Part shown: one piece after another, positions 10,215 through 23,259 of the stretch | How positions within the stretch are numbered: position 1 is the first letter of the stretch | How the letters are laid out: each line of letters begins with the position of its first letter | Assembly (NCBI RefSeq): GCF_030052815.1 | Contig: NC_079497.1 | Span: 21,218,258-21,282,257, forward strand | From: Hevea brasiliensis | Lineage: Eukaryota > Streptophyta > Magnoliopsida > Malpighiales > Euphorbiaceae | Direction: 5' to 3' | DNA length: 64,000 bases | Notes under the pieces: model-generated | What the model was told of the DNA's origin: nothing | What the model saw: the letters and a program-made list of their open reading frames with translations, nothing else | Databases searched by the model: none | Translations under genes and position numbers: made by a program

Positions 10215-13200
10215 TGAATTTTGAAGGATTAATGCACCAATTATAGGAACAATTTATCAATAGGTGCAGAATTTGGCAATTTGATATTTTTCTTTAACCT
10301 AGTGTTTCATGCATCATGCAATCACATTAGGCTATTGAAAAATACATCATTTAGTTTCACTAAATCATGTTTCTATTGCTAAATAGGCCTAATTGCCATT
10401 AGAAAATAGTTTCCCCAAATTACATCAAGCTAGGGTTTTGGAGATAACATACCCTCAAGGCGCATAATCAACAATTCCCACCAAATTCGAGTAGTAAAGA
10501 CTCTCAAGTGCTAGTTCTCTAGCTTATCCACACAAGCACTTGACCAAAGGAACCTTGATCAACCAAGAACTCTTCCTTGTTCTTTAAAAAGGGGGTGGCT
10601 AAGAAGAAGGGACAAAGAGTACGTTGTGTTTTAAGGAGTCTCTAATTAAAAGTAAGGAGAAACAATTTCCCTAAGATTTTGTTCAAGAGTAACAACAATT
10701 GATGCTCTTGAATTTTATCAAGGATGAAGATGAAATTAAAGAGGAGGGAGAGGAAGGATGGCCGGCTAGCTTGAGAAGAGGAAGAAGATAACATTTACTT
10801 TTTCTTATCTCCTTTTAATCTCTCGATTAATATTAGTTAACAAATGGTGAATATTGATTGGTTAATCAAAATTCTTGTCCCAATCTCATTGGTCCATTTG
10901 TCAACCCTTAATATTAATCAAGAAATTAAGATCTAATTAATTATGATTAATTAGGCCAAGATTAATTAATTAATCATCATTAACTAATTAATCTTCCTTT
11001 TACTTTGACCAAGTCAAAGTGTCAAAGTTTGACTAAGTCAAATTAGTCAATATTTAATCAAGTCAAAATTCTCCAAAATTCATTTTCTTCATTTAGTAAA
11101 TTTTCGAGTTTGTATTTAAACTATTTAAATATTAACTTGTATACTTCTTTAAATAAATTTAGTTTCAAGTCATACTAGGGCCTTTGCAATCTTATTGCAA
11201 ACTAAATTTGTTAATTCAATTAATCAACCAAACTCTTTAATCAATTAATCAAATCAAGTATGTGTGATACCCCTCACCCGACTACAGTGTAACCGAGCAA
11301 GGCATGATGCCGGAGCACCCTAACTTATCTTACTTTATTCCTTTAAAAATTTTGAATTCGTTTAATTTAATATCAATTATTTTTTTACGGAGAAACTAAC
11401 GAAGTTTCCCATATTTTATTATCGCTTGACGTGTTTTACTATTCACCTGTTTGAATTTCAACAACATTTTCACAATAAAATCTTATCCATACTAATCATA
11501 ATTATCTCATCAATCATTCACATAGTCATCTCATATTTCAAATCTCTTCCATATATTTCAATTTCATAATTATTTTCATATATTTCCATTCATACTCAAA
11601 TCAAATAAGCAAAATTTTCAAATTTCATTAATTTACATAATTTACAAAATTATTACATAATCTCATAATTTACATGATGTATAAATTGATTACATATGAA
11701 ATAGCCAAACTAATGTGAGCCCTATCTACATGCATTGCTGAGGAGGTGACAACCTTGAATACTTCAGACACTTCTGCAGATCAAAACTCCAAAATCTCTT
11801 TTTAATATTTTTTTTTTGGCTTTACCTTCAGTACCTGCACGAGGAAACAAATCCATCGCGCTAAGCATTGCTGCTTAGTGGTGTAATAATATAACAAGAA
11901 AATAATATACAATAATAAAAAAAAAAAAAAGAAATGGATCAAAATTTGGATGCTCTGGAATTTAATCTAATTTCATATAATATTTCTAGTATTAACTATT
12001 CTTTGTTCTAATTTATTTCTCTTCAAAAGCGCTCAATTCTTTCATAATAATTAAATATTCTTACTCATTTATTTAATTGCTAATATTTTTAGTAGTTAAT
12101 ATTCTTATGATATTAACTCTTTCTAGCATTTTATTAATCGTTTTCTTGATAATTTTGAGCATCTTTTTATTGTAATCATTCTTATTCTTTATCTTGATAT
12201 TTAATTTCCTTACTTCCTTTAATAATCAATTCAATTACATTTATACGTTTTCATGCCCAAGTAACCTATACAAAATGACCAAACTGGATAAATGGGTAAA
12301 CTAGCACTGGGTACCAGGTACCTCGGGCCGTCACACCATCGATCACAATGTGTCTCCTAGTGTGCAGATAGAATGGCTAATAAGCCATAAAAACAATAAG
12401 GCATAAAGCCAAGTATAACATCATAATCAGTATAGCCATAGGCTTTCATATCACAGAATTGCATGAAGCCATACGCAGTACTACTATCAGAACCCTATTG
12501 GCATGCCAACCTATCCAAACCAATCACACTAGGCCTACTAAGGCATATTACAAAGTTATTTCTTGAATATTTATACTTAACATGTAAGGTTACTACTTAT
12601 TTGGTCATTTAAGTCAAAATATTGATTTTTTCATATATAATAGTTACATGAGTTTCAATCACATAGATTTACCATATTTTGGTTCCCAAAAGTGTTGGAA
12701 TTAGTTGCCAATCCATACTTTTAACTAATAGAAAATAAATCAAAAATTTCAATTTTGGGTGCTAAAGTTCACTGTTCCATTAGGCCATTCTACAAAGAGA
12801 ATTTGGCCAAATGTTCTTGATCAAAGTTGTTCTTTATTGTGTCTAGTTACATTTCACTTTTCGAATAACCCCATTTGGAGTTTTCTAGCTCAAGTTATGG
12901 CTATTTCACCATAACTGGTCGGATTGCCTTTACTCAGAATTTCTGGGCAATTTTTTGTTCTGCCAGATTTGGTAGTTCAACTTTGGCTGGCAATTTCATT
13001 TAGTTAAGTCCAGAATTTGAGTTTGTGTTCTACATGAAAGTTGTTCTAATTTGCCTAAGCTTACCATTGATATAAAGTTCAGGTCAATTGGACATTTCTA
13101 CAGTGAGTTATGACAAAATGAATGAACACTGTTCATTTGGTTATTTTGCCCAGGCAGAATGTGTGTTACCTGGATTTGGTCAATTTTTAGGGCATCCTAA

Positions 13201-16200
13201 GTTTGTTTTCTGGACAGGGTTTCTTCATCAAAGTTGTGCCATTATGTGTCTAATTTCATGTTCAATTAGCCTTGCACCAATTGAACCTACACAACTCAAG
13301 TTATAGCTGCCCAAACTTGCTGGACTCACATCCAGTCCTGTAGGTCACCCAAAGCACATCTAATCTCAATTCCCATGGCACAAATCACTTCATTTCCTAA
13401 TCAAACATAGCCAAATGGTAACTAATTGACCATTAGAGCTTCCATTCACCAACACACGAGTAAAACCTAAATTTTGCCCCAAACCCTAACTCACCTTCTC
13501 CCCTAATTCATGCAACTCATTCAATCTTCCCTTCTAATGCATATATAAGCATCTTCATCATTCATAAACATATATAAACTCATCAAACACATCAAACTAG
13601 CCATGTACCAAGGCTAGCTGAAATTTTTATGTTGTTTCTTCATGGACATTTTCTTTGGTTTTTCAAGTAATTTCCTTATAACTCTACTACATTTCAAAGT
13701 TAGAAGAAGGAGAAAGGTAAAATTAGCACTAACCTTTTTGAAACCAAACTTGAGCTTGTTATTCTTCAAGATTTCTCCTAGAATCATAATAATCTTAATC
13801 AATTATAACTTCACTTTCCCAAATTAAATATCCAATAAAAATTCAACAGCATTTCCCCTTAAATTGGACTAAACTCCTATCATAAATCTCAAATCCACAA
13901 ACCATTAATACTCGATCTGGCAGCTTGTGCATTCAAATTTATATATAATGATATAACAGTTAGATAAATTCCATATTTTAACCATATATTCAAGACATCC
14001 CTATACAATATCAGTAAAAATTTTAGCATCAAATCATCTCTATATTCATTCAACCCTTCAAAATCTGAATTTTTACAGAAATCAGTCTTACTCAGACAGC
14101 TCATGCAAAACAATTTATATCTCATAAACCACAAGTCTAAAATTCACCAAATTTTAACACAGCAGCCTCAACATCCCAAATATCATTTGTACCAAATTTC
14201 ATAATTTTATAAGAATCCTAACTATTTATTTTTCTCAAAATTCAGTAGCCAAAATTTAGAATTCAACTTACAGACAGCCTATGTTCAACAATATATTTCT
14301 CGAAATCCAACCGTTGACCAATCACCAAATTTTAACCATAACTTCTACACATACATACCTCAAACATATCCAAAAATCAATAGTATAAGTTGAGCCAAAC
14401 TCACCTGGACGGAAGAGAAACATGCTGCCCCTGCTGAACCCCTGCTTCTGCTACTGTTCACCTCCTTCTCCATTCCTCTCTTTTTAATTCTTGTATCTTA
14501 GACCAAAACCCTTCTTTTCCCCTTGTTAGTGTTCTTTCTTACTAGAGAAACTCAGAAAAAAAAAAAATCAGCACTAACTCCCTCTTCCCTTCTCTGCTTC
14601 TCGTTCTTCCTTTCTTTCTTTCTTTTCCTTTCTTTTTCCTCCTCTCCTCTTTCCCGATTCTGCTGTCCATGGTGAAGATGCAGATTTGTTTATCAATTTG
14701 TCTCATTTATCTCCTTTTTATTAGTTTATTAAGTAGTTGTCTAATGGTGATTGGTGGACGGCTTTTAATTGCATCATGCTTACTCAAGCATGATGTAATT
14801 ATTAAGCTTTTCTTTCATTTTTTTTCATTTCTACTCATTTTCAATTTAATTTTTAACAATATTTATCGTATTTTATGTCATAATAATTATTTACTTAACT
14901 GGACAAGTTGGCCAAAAATCATATCTGAAGACGAAATGACCAAAATGCCCTTCGTTTGGCTTATTGAGCCAAAATCGTATGTACTCATCAAAAAATTTTT
15001 CTAAACCTTTTCTTGGCATTCTAATGCCATAGAAACCTCAATGACTCTTCTTTGAAGTCCCAAAAATTATTTCATGAATTTTTTCCTAGGTTTAGGGCAT
15101 CTAATTGCGAAGACCACAACTTCCCACTATGTTACCCATCGCTAGGGCACCGGCTCGTTTAACTTAGTTGTATTTTATTTCTAAATTTTTTTCTAAATTT
15201 TTCTTATTAATATTTGAGTTATTTATGACTCCTCACTCTAGTCCAAATATTTTTCCAGATGTTCTAGCTATTCGGACCGACACTGGTCACCGGAACAGTA
15301 GAATGTACGGAATTGCTACAGTGAGAGTGTTACAGTATGCTTTGATCAAAATGCTTTTATGTGTGTGACTTTCTAGGTTCATGACTAATTTTCAATGAGA
15401 TTGGAACCATTTCAAAAATTAGAATAAAATTCTGATTTCATTCAAGCTCTCATAAGTCATAGTTGATAACTAGCATTATATGCTATGACTACCCAACTAA
15501 TTATGAATTATATCTCCACTTCATGAATCTTGATCATATGTGCCATACACTAAAATCTCTCCGTTACAAAATTTCAATTCTAGTTGGAGTCATGGTTTAT
15601 GTCAAACTCTAATTGCATCGAATATTATGTTATCTTTTAATTCTAATTTTTTATTAATAAGACTTTCTTATCAGAAATTCTTTTATGACTAAATCTATTT
15701 GTCCTGGCCAGGAGCTTAGATCATCAAGAATAATTAAATGAACATAGGATTTTATCCCTATTTACTTAGGGTAACGGATCTCATTTTGACTAACACCTAT
15801 CTCCATATATAACTAGTAAGAGCCAACACATGCTCATTTACTCATACATAGTATAAGTATGAAAGCAGTATTAAACTCAAATCACCTATATACAAGATAA
15901 CTGTATTATCTCAGGCCTAGGGATTATATGCGCTAGTATGATTTTATGGCATTGCATTTACAAGAGTAAACACCATGTGTATGTCATAAGTATCACTGGT
16001 TCGGCCTACTCATCATATAAGTGTCCACCATATTTGTCTTATGGTATGTGACTCACTATTCCATCTCATTAGTTTCTCATACTAATCTATGAAAACAAAC
16101 ATGAATGATAACTTTTCTGGATAAATCATGTCCTATATGAAGTATCCTAGACTATGAACCACAATTTATAATACTTGTGCAAGCATGTTTTATCACTCAT

Positions 16201-16361
16201 ATTTTTAATACTTTAAGAATAGAACATCAAACAAGATATTAAAGGATTTTTTTATTAAATATAAATAATTTATATTAACAGAAAATAATAATTGCCTTTA
16301 TTGATTAATGAATGTTTACAAGATACAAATAAATGATATGCTCTAGGGCATACTACTAACA
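10215..16361 (-). mobile_element. Copia-like LTR (about 2 kb) split by solo LTR E
   Basis: Bases 10215-11257 and 15340-16361 become contiguous once LTR E is removed. The right end reads TGTTAGTAGTATGCCC on the minus strand, a typical Copia LTR start. No primer site or coding sequence is present, so it is probably a solo LTR of about 2 kb. The left boundary is uncertain: no matching 5-bp duplication of the right flank (ACTTC) was found near 10.2 kb. The call rests on the terminal sequence and on the gag that resumes on either side. Confidence 0.45.
11263..15334 (-). repeat. Chromovirus solo LTR E with 5-bp target duplication
   Basis: The minus strand starts TGTAACACTCTC at 15334 and ends GGGTATCACA at 11263 (4072 bp). 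It is flanked by perfect GTATG direct repeats at 11258-11262 and 15335-15339. No internal domain is present, so this is a solo LTR left by LTR-LTR recombination. It is most similar to LTR C (56189-59879): the two share the block beginning near 11731 and 56704 respectively. Confidence 0.93.
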
Positions 16362-17100
16362 ACTTCCCTGTAAACCTTCAACATAAGCAAAATAAAAGAG
16401 ATCTTAATTTCCTATTGAAGGAGAAATTCATCACTTTTCATGCTGACCACAAGCTCCCAACTAAAGAAGAGATGAAAGGTAGAGATTATTGCAAGTATCA
16501 TGATATTTGGGACCTTAGTAGTAATAACTGTTGAGCTTTCAAAAGCGTGATACAGGATCATATCAACAAGGGAGTTCTTAAATTCCCATAAAAGAAGGAA
16601 AATGTGCTGCTATATTAGGATCATTTCTTTCCAGGAGTCTTTCTCAACATAACTAGCATAAATCTCAGAAGAGTTATCAAAGAACTCATAAAGTTACAGG
16701 TTCAGCTAGGAGCAGTCAGAGAAACTAAGGTTCATCTACACCTATGCTCATCATATGGTATCCTCTTAGGAACACCAAGTTATCTGCATGTATACATGTC
16801 CAAAACTATGATGAGTCCAATTCAACTGCTTGAGAAGAAGATGCACCAATAGACTCGAGGCCACCAGCCAATAGCTCCTCAAGAGGGGCCTATGCCATTT
16901 ACGTTAGGTTTGCCATATCTTTCAATCATGAGTTCTCTAAGGAATAGAAGCAAAGTGATGATGATGAATCACTATAAAAGAGTATGCCAAGTCCTTAGCC
17001 ATCGTACTTTGCGAGAGGCTAATGGGGAAGCACTAAGCATGAAGAAGCACTTAAGGCCAATTCATGACCTCTCCTAGGCTGAACCATGGTCTCAAATGGT
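16362..17100 (+). pseudogene. Tat gag, continued, decayed
   Basis: After the Copia-like insertion the plus strand resumes with FLLKEKFITFHADHKLP, EEMKGRDYCKYHDIWD, a Cys-containing stretch and VIQDHINKGVLKFP. This is the Tat gag C-terminal block that carries the YCKYH motif. The sequence then drifts out of recognisable frame, and by about 17.1 kb nothing can be assigned. Stops are present near 16534 and 16590. Confidence 0.65.
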
Positions 17101-18734
17101 CGATCCCATGGCTACAATCAATGTAAAGACAAAGCTAACATACGACTAACATATTATGGTATTAATTTGCATCTGTAATCAGGTTGATAGAAGGTTAATG
17201 TAATAAATAGACCTTATGGGCACTTTTCATAAATAGAAAGCCAAAACATGGCTCATTGTTTAACAAATATCCAAGTATTTACATGTATGCTAATTTTTTT
17301 TTACATTAAAATATAATGATTATAACATGCAAGGAATCCTTAGAGAAAGCTTAGAGTCAATAAGTGGCTCTGAAATAAGGCTGGATAAATAACCTCTAAG
17401 TATCTAGTATCAACACTTGATAAGGAAGTGCTAGAGGATTATACTCATATTCTTGCAAAGAAAGAGGCCAAAATCCATAGAAGTACTGGGGGAAGAACCG
17501 CTTGTAGTGGCAACAGAAGGCACTTAGTAAAAATTTTGATAGTCTCCCTTACAATAATACGGTACAGAAAATTAGCCAATCAAGTTCAAGGCCAATCTTT
17601 GAAAAGGCAATAAATTCAACCTACATGAGAAGTGCAGAGCACGGTACATACAACAATAAGTAGCAGTTGTGGGTCAAAAAGTTACTTCCAATGGCTTTGG
17701 AAGATGAGTTCATGCCAGGTATCTAGAAAACTAGAGGAGTATAAACACAAGGAGTAAAGGTGGAGATGGTACTTAGCCTAGGGACAGCACTGCTAATGAG
17801 TGATATCCTAGGATGACTAAGGGTGCTTATGAACTAATAGGTCTTGTGAATTGACAGGATCTGGTGGATCAAAAGGGAAGCACTGGAAGCCATCTTTGCA
17901 AATAACAAATAATAGAGAAGAAAGATCAAGCGTATGTCCAGGTTCCAACGAAAAACTAATTACTCATCAAGTTATATAGGTATCTACAATATATAGGTAC
18001 CTGCAATATGTAGCCACTTGCGATCTCTTCAAACTGTAACAAAATTCATAGGACCTATGCAATGCCCAATAATTATAGAATGAAATTGATATCACAAAGG
18101 TTATGTATACTTTAAATAGTACCTAAAAATTAAAATTGGGTGTTGGAAGAAGCAAAATTGAGTGAAAAAGATTGGTGATGTTACGTAAAACCTTCAGGTC
18201 TTTGGATCGAAGGTGCAATTAGACAAGCAGTAGCATGCAAGAGGACCACCAATGGCCGATGACAGCGAGGGATGGTAGATTACTAGCATTATATCATTGG
18301 ATGAGGTATAGTGGTGTGTAATAGATCGTGCAAGGAGAACACATGATAGAGATAGAACAAAGAAAAAAAATGATGGGAAAGAAAAGAGAGAAAGAAAAGG
18401 AAAATAGGGGAAAAGGAAAACTAGGTGGATTTGTAATGGTAGCTATGGAGTTTCGATAAAGTTGGATAGATGAGAAAAGGTGAAAGTATAGGAGAAAGAA
18501 GAAGGTGAAGTCAAAATTAAATGGGTAAAAGTTACATGCTGATTAGATAGGATAAAACCCATTTAGCTAGAAAAAAATTTTATTCACTTTAGAATTTGGA
18601 TTGGTCTAAAAGAGGTAGTTATATTGTAAAATTTGAATACTGTAGATATTACAGGTGACCTCAATTTTGCACGAAAGTAGAGTTGTGCAAAGACAAATTA
18701 AGATCCACCTAGAATGGCCTAATCAGCCAATCCA
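17101..18734 (+). other. Unassigned interior of the Tat element
   Basis: This stretch holds no open frame above about 60 codons and no recognisable retrotransposon domain. It is purine-rich around 18350-18520. By position it is interior or 3' untranslated sequence of the Tat element, between gag and the polypurine tract. Confidence 0.4.
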
Positions 18735-18748
18735 GGTGCGGGGGCAAT
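18735..18748 (+). promoter_or_regulatory. Polypurine tract
   Basis: GGTGCGGGGGCAAT directly precedes the LTR start TGTTTGGACC. This is the usual arrangement for priming plus-strand DNA synthesis in Tat-group elements. Confidence 0.6.
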
Positions 18749-19400
18749 TGTTTGGACCAAAATAATTAACTTTATTTATTAATTATTTTCAGGCCTAAGA
18801 TTAATTAAATTAGTTTTTTTTATAATTCCATTGGTTTAATTAATTGAAAGCTTGAGAAGAGTTAATAAATAAGATAAACATTAGAAGAGGATATTAAGAG
18901 TGAGTGACTAGCTAAGAGAGCAGTTTAAGGAAGTTATAAAGAGTTAAGAGAAGTTATAGGAAATGGGCAATTACCTTCCATCATTTGCAGAACATGAAAA
19001 GTAGCCTTATAGATTCTTCTAAGTACCTATAGGGAAAACTATAAATATTAGACAGACAGTAATATAAAAGGCCCCAACAACTCAGCCAACCAATTCAATA
19101 ATCAATAACTTAATCAATTACAACAATCCAAGGACTCCAATAGTCCAATCAATCTAAGATTTCAGTAGTCACTTTCAATTTCCAAGCATTCTCCATTTCA
19201 ATTTCTATTACAATTTCAATTTCCAAGCATTGTATTTCTTTCAATCAAGCAATACAATTTCAATTCGAATTCCTTTCAATGAGACAACCTTTCATGTTTT
19301 AATTTACTCTGTAATTAAAGGTGAAACTACCTTCCGTGTAGCCGGTTTCCCATAGTATTCACGACCTTTATTAGATCTTACTATTTGGTTGCAAATACTA
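18749..19400 (+). repeat. 3' LTR of the plus-strand Tat element
   Basis: It begins TGTTTGGACCAAAATAATT straight after the polypurine tract. A TATA-like element (TATAAAT, 19040-19046) lies about 290 bp in, followed by a CAA-rich leader. The 3' end is not certain; sequence typical of LTR ends runs to about 19.39 kb, before an ATATA-rich tract. Confidence 0.5.
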
Positions 19401-19429
19401 ATTTATTAAGAATTAATCGGATAAATAAT

Positions 19430-19557
19430 AAATAATAGAAATAATATAATATAATATAATATAATATAAATGAAAAAAATAAAAAAATATAAATATAATA
19501 AAATATATTAATATATTAATATATTGAATATAATATATTAAAATATATTAATAGAAG
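19430..19557. repeat. TATAA/ATAATA low-complexity tract
   Basis: About 125 bp consist almost wholly of A and T, with short repeated TATAA and TTAATA units. It separates the Tat LTR from the MITE-like element. Confidence 0.8.
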
Positions 19558-19836
19558 TAGAGTCGTGGACAAAAGGTAGTCAATCCTATTTCCAATAGGA
19601 GCAATCGACAATTGAATCCTTTTTTTTTTTTTCATTATTTTTCGTATCTGTATTAGTGCGAAAAGTTGGTAGCTTGGAGGATTAGAAACATAACTATTGC
19701 TTTCAAATTGGTTGTTTTTGTATTAATTTCTACTTCATCAATCGTACTAGTTGGTGTACTAATTCTTTCATGATTTAGTAGTAACATATTGTTTCGTGTC
19801 CAAAATATGGAAAAAACATGTTTTTCCACGACTCTA
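19558..19836. mobile_element. Possible MITE with 10-bp terminal inverted repeats
   Basis: GAGTCGTGGA at 19560-19569 and its exact reverse complement TCCACGACTC at 19825-19834 bound a 275-bp segment. TA lies on both outer sides, as in Tc1/mariner-type target duplication. There is no coding capacity. The inverted repeat could also be part of the neighbouring LTR. Confidence 0.4.
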
Positions 19837-19939
19837 CCACCCAGTCAATTCTCTTCCACTTTATAAGTTCATTCCATACCTGATCAGACAGAAATAGGCT
19901 TATATATATATATATATATTCTCATTATGAGAATGAAGG

Positions 19940-20720
19940 GGTTTCTTGTCTAATTGCTTTTCAACCTCATTTATGTTTACTTCAAGGGCATTTTTACTGC
20001 TTAAGATTTTTCATTAAGTAAATAGATATATCCATAATGTCAAAAGTCGTCGATAAAAGTGATGAAATGCTTTTTAATACCAAAGGATGGAGTATTAAAA
20101 GGTTCAACTTAGAAATATGGGTGTTTCTTGTGGCACCCTTCTTGTTTGTTATGTTTGGTTTGCTTTCCCCTAATGCAACGTAAAAATATTTCAAGATCAA
20201 TAAAATCTAGATTTGGTAAAATCTCATTTTTCACTAATCTTTCTAACATTTCTTTGGATATATGACCTACATGCTTATGCTACAAGAAAGCAAAATTTTT
20301 ATTTAGCATACCATGCTTAATTCCAACATTACTATGAACAATAAGTAATGATTTAGCAAAAAAAAAAAAAAAAAAGAGTTTCAATCTATATAAATAATCA
20401 ATAAGAACACCAAAACTAATAAAAATAATATTCTTAAATAAACTGAAACAATTATTTCTGAACTTAACACTAAACTCTAAAATATCAAGTCTTGAAAGGA
20501 AAATTAGGATTTTAAAAATTGAAGGTACATAAAGATTTGTAATAAGTCCAGATGGTAGCAGTTACTATCAAGGACCAAATGATGAGTCCCTATGCATTTA
20601 AGTGGAGCAGAGTCCCTCTGCATTTAATTGGAGCATTCATATGATTTCCCATAACACATAATCCTTAGTTAGGTTTGTGATTTAAATTGTAATGAATCCT
20701 TACATAATGTTGGATACATG
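19940..20720 (-). pseudogene. Copia protease/GAG-pre-integrase/integrase fragment
   Basis: The minus-strand translation contains KHVGHISKEMLERLVKNEIL (GAG-pre-integrase, with the HxGHIS motif) and IRGKQTKHNKQEG. A frameshift follows, then FGIKKHFITFIDDF and YGYIYLLNEKS, which belong to the integrase core. One catalytic aspartate is visible in FIDD; the later catalytic residues are not. Several stops show the copy is dead. Confidence 0.8.
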
Positions 20721-20849
20721 AGAAGTAGCACCAAAATTAAGTCACTAAGTTTTATGAAGAATCACAGTTAAGTTTTATTCAAAACATACAAAAACATGAG
20801 AATTACATTTATTTTCAAATCAAACTTTATATTTCTAGCAATATTTCTA

Positions 20850-21450
20850 ATAGTGCCCTTCTTTCTTATAAAAATTGTACTTGTTTGCTGTTTGTTTCTT
20901 CTTATCAGCCTGGATAACCTTAGTAGGCCTTTTCTTCTTCATAAACTTATTGGCTTTAAATTTTAGTTTTTTTAACCAATTCCTTGATCCTCAGGTTAAT
21001 TTATAGATGTTTCGATCTTGTTTCCTTCTAAATAAGCATACTGGCCAAATAAGCATACTAGCCAATTCATTGATGTTTCACTTATTCTTAATGACTTTAT
21101 AATTAACTTAAAATGGCCTATACTAAAGAGGTAGTGAGTTTATGATTAACTGTACTAAAAAGGAGTCATACATCATCATCCCCAATGTCCATAGTCTTAT
21201 TGCAACATCAATCGTCCCGATGATGGACTCTTACTTGCCTTTTCGACCAATCAAACTTCATGGTATTGAGTTGTGCCGCACATGAACACAAGACTTAATA
21301 TGTTAGACTGTTCCCATAGTTTATGATGTAATTTCTCTTTTTATTACTAAAAATCTATAATGGCATCCGGTTTATCTTCCAACAGTTTCTAAGTTAAAAT
21401 CCAACATATTTAAGTAATGGTTAACACTATTCATAGAAGTTCAAATCATT
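20850..21450 (-). pseudogene. Copia gag with zinc-knuckle remnant
   Basis: Near 20850-20990 the minus strand encodes a basic run followed by KYNFYKKEGHY and a downstream Cys, matching the CCHC knuckle with its first Cys replaced by Asn or Phe. Upstream on the minus strand (21000-21300) is the gag block with an FNTMKFDWSK-like segment. Frameshifts are frequent. Confidence 0.6.
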
Positions 21451-21558
21451 AATTACGGCAACAATTGAAGCATGCGAATAAAGTGAAACAACTGTAAAAT
21501 ATTAAATTATAAATATATTTTCATTTAACAAGCATTTCTTTAATATTGTGGATAATTG

Positions 21559-21598
<40 letters not shown>
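21559..21598. repeat. (TA)n microsatellite
   Basis: An uninterrupted TA dinucleotide tract of about 40 bp. Confidence 0.97.
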
Positions 21599-21599
<1 letters not shown>

Positions 21600-21962
21600 T
21601 TTGGTGACTAACAAATTATATATAAATGTAAAAGATACATATGAATGATAATAAATATTATAAAATAATATGTATTCTAGTAATGAAAATATAATACAAT
21701 GATTAAATTCTATAAGATCATAAAATTAATTTAATTCATGTGTAAACAAATTTCAACAAATTAAAATAAAATTATCATAATATAAATTTATGGGCTTTAA
21801 TTATTTTAGAACTACTATGTCAAACATTTGTTGAAACATATATGTTGAAGTAATTAACAGAATACAATGTGAACATAATGAAGCAGAGATTGTAAAAACA
21901 GAAATAGCAAATAAGATTTCTTAATTTTCACAATCAACTTAATGGAAAAATTAAAAAAACCC

Positions 21963-21975
21963 TACTCTGATACCA
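21963..21975 (-). promoter_or_regulatory. tRNA-iMet primer site of the Copia element
   Basis: The minus strand reads TGGTATCAGAGTA, matching the initiator tRNA-Met primer site TGGTATCAGAGC over eleven bases. It sets the 5' end and orientation of the Copia relic. Confidence 0.8.
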
Positions 21976-22383
21976 ATTTTTAGAAAAATAAGCATGAACA
22001 TTCGTACTTACAAACGTACTTGATGTTAAGATGGAGGTAGTCATCTTTAATTAGAGAATAAATTAATTTTTTTTAAGATAAATTGATTTCTCCCCTTCGA
22101 ATTACACATTTTTTGTATATAGAATTTTTTATGTTTATATATGTGTATTGTAACCTTAATGGATAGGAAAATCAATTTACATAGATATCTTCTTTTAATT
22201 TGATGTTTCCATTATGTAATCAAAATAACAGTTAAAAAATTTATTTTGTTAAATTAAAGAGTAAACATCAATTTTATCTCTCCGGAGTCTATCTTTTCTC
22301 GCTCTCTTTCTTCTTTTTTGTGAGTTTTTTAGGATGCCTACATGTGATTACCCCTCAATTTTTTCTTTATTGCGTTTTTTCTT

Positions 22384-22386
<3 letters not shown>

Positions 22387-22454
<68 letters not shown>
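22387..22454. repeat. (TA)n microsatellite, long
   Basis: An uninterrupted TA tract of nearly 70 bp. The open frame that passes through it, encoding an Ile-Tyr run, is an artefact of the repeat. Confidence 0.97.
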
Positions 22455-22456
<2 letters not shown>

Positions 22457-23020
22457 TGCGCATCTTTTTAATGGAATGACAAGTTACTATAATTGTGCAA
22501 ATAATTTTAAAAAAAGATTTTAAAAAAAATTTTAAAAAAAATTAATAAAATCATTTTGAAAAAGTTACTTTATAATATCGACATATTTTTATCAAGAAAA
22601 AAAGGATCTATAAAAAGAATAATTCTCTAATGATATCGTTTCAGAAATCTTTGCTTTCATTTCACGCATGGACCATGGTCTCCAAGGCCACTGTCCCCAG
22701 AAAAGTATTGGACTTCCGTAACCACTCAACTCAACACATTGTTTCCCTTAGCATTTGGGTCCCCAAAGCTCTTCAAAATGCAAAAGCCTTGATTAGCAAG
22801 CTTGGATAGGCAATCTTTGAAGTAGCTTTCTATGTGTGGGATTGAGGTTTTCTTAATTTTAAATCTCATGTTAGTACAATTCCAATTATTAAATTAAATT
22901 TAGATTTCAATTTTCAATATATAACTTTTACATTCTGAAAATTTAGATTTAATTTTTACAAAACTCTCCACAATTCATACTATACTGAATTGAAGGATAG
23001 GGATTATATTCCGAAGTACA
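22455..23020. other. AT-rich intergenic DNA
   Basis: No gene or repeat with recognisable ends was seen here. A segment at 22650-22850 has higher GC and several short open stretches but matches nothing recognised. Confidence 0.5.
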
Positions 23021-23254
23021 AATTTAGCTACGGTGGGTCATCTTCAAATGCGTTTTTTATTTGAATATGGAGTGTCAAATTTGAACCAATTAATTTCTTT
23101 TATTAAAGAAATATGTCCCAAATTGAAAACATGCGATGCAAAAAGATTTAAATGGTGTTTAGTTTTTGCATCAAGTATAAACATCCATTCTGCTCTTAAT
23201 ATCTTGCTAAGTTGCTGTCCCAGGCTTGAATTCTACAGGCTAAATGGGATATAG
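23018..23254 (+). pseudogene. Short LRR-like coding relic, unassigned
   Basis: An open frame encodes 73 residues from the ATG at 23033, ending with TAG. Leucines recur in the pattern LNQLISFIKEICPKLKTC and ALNILLSCCPRLEFYRLNGI, which resembles two repeats of an F-box/FBD-type leucine-rich protein. No promoter or partner exons were seen. It is most likely a fragment of a larger gene moved or decayed here. The family assignment is only an impression from the Leu/Cys spacing. Confidence 0.3.
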
Positions 23255-23259
23255 AAGCT

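Larger units (their letters stand above)
9680..19400 (+). mobile_element. Plus-strand Tat-lineage gypsy element, degraded and nested
   Basis: Tat-type gag sequence at 9685-10180 resumes at about 16.38 kb. It is followed by degenerate sequence, a polypurine tract at 18735-18748 and an LTR starting at 18749. No RT or integrase is visible in between, so this is an internally deleted or non-autonomous copy. Three later insertions sit in it: the chromovirus at its left edge, a Copia-like LTR, and a chromovirus solo LTR. Its own 5' end is outside the window. Confidence 0.65.
19880..22250 (-). mobile_element. Decayed Copia retrotransposon, 5' half
   Basis: The minus strand reads from right to left as primer site (21963-21975), gag, zinc-knuckle region, GAG-pre-integrase and the start of integrase, which ends near 19.9 kb. 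The order and motifs are those of Ty1/Copia. Numerous stops and small indels interrupt the frame. RT and the 3' LTR are missing. An LTR presumably lies between about 21.99 and 22.25 kb, but no second copy is available to set its ends. Confidence 0.7.

Noticed and set aside
14669..15004. A 111-residue hydrophobic open frame
   Set aside because: It lies in solo LTR E, is built from T-rich sequence, and has no family resemblance.
10215..16361. A target duplication for the Copia-like LTR
   Set aside because: The right flank ACTTC has no match near the presumed left end, so the boundaries and solo status remain unproven.
22320..22523. A 67-residue open frame with an Ile-Tyr run
   Set aside because: The frame is produced by a (TA)n microsatellite.
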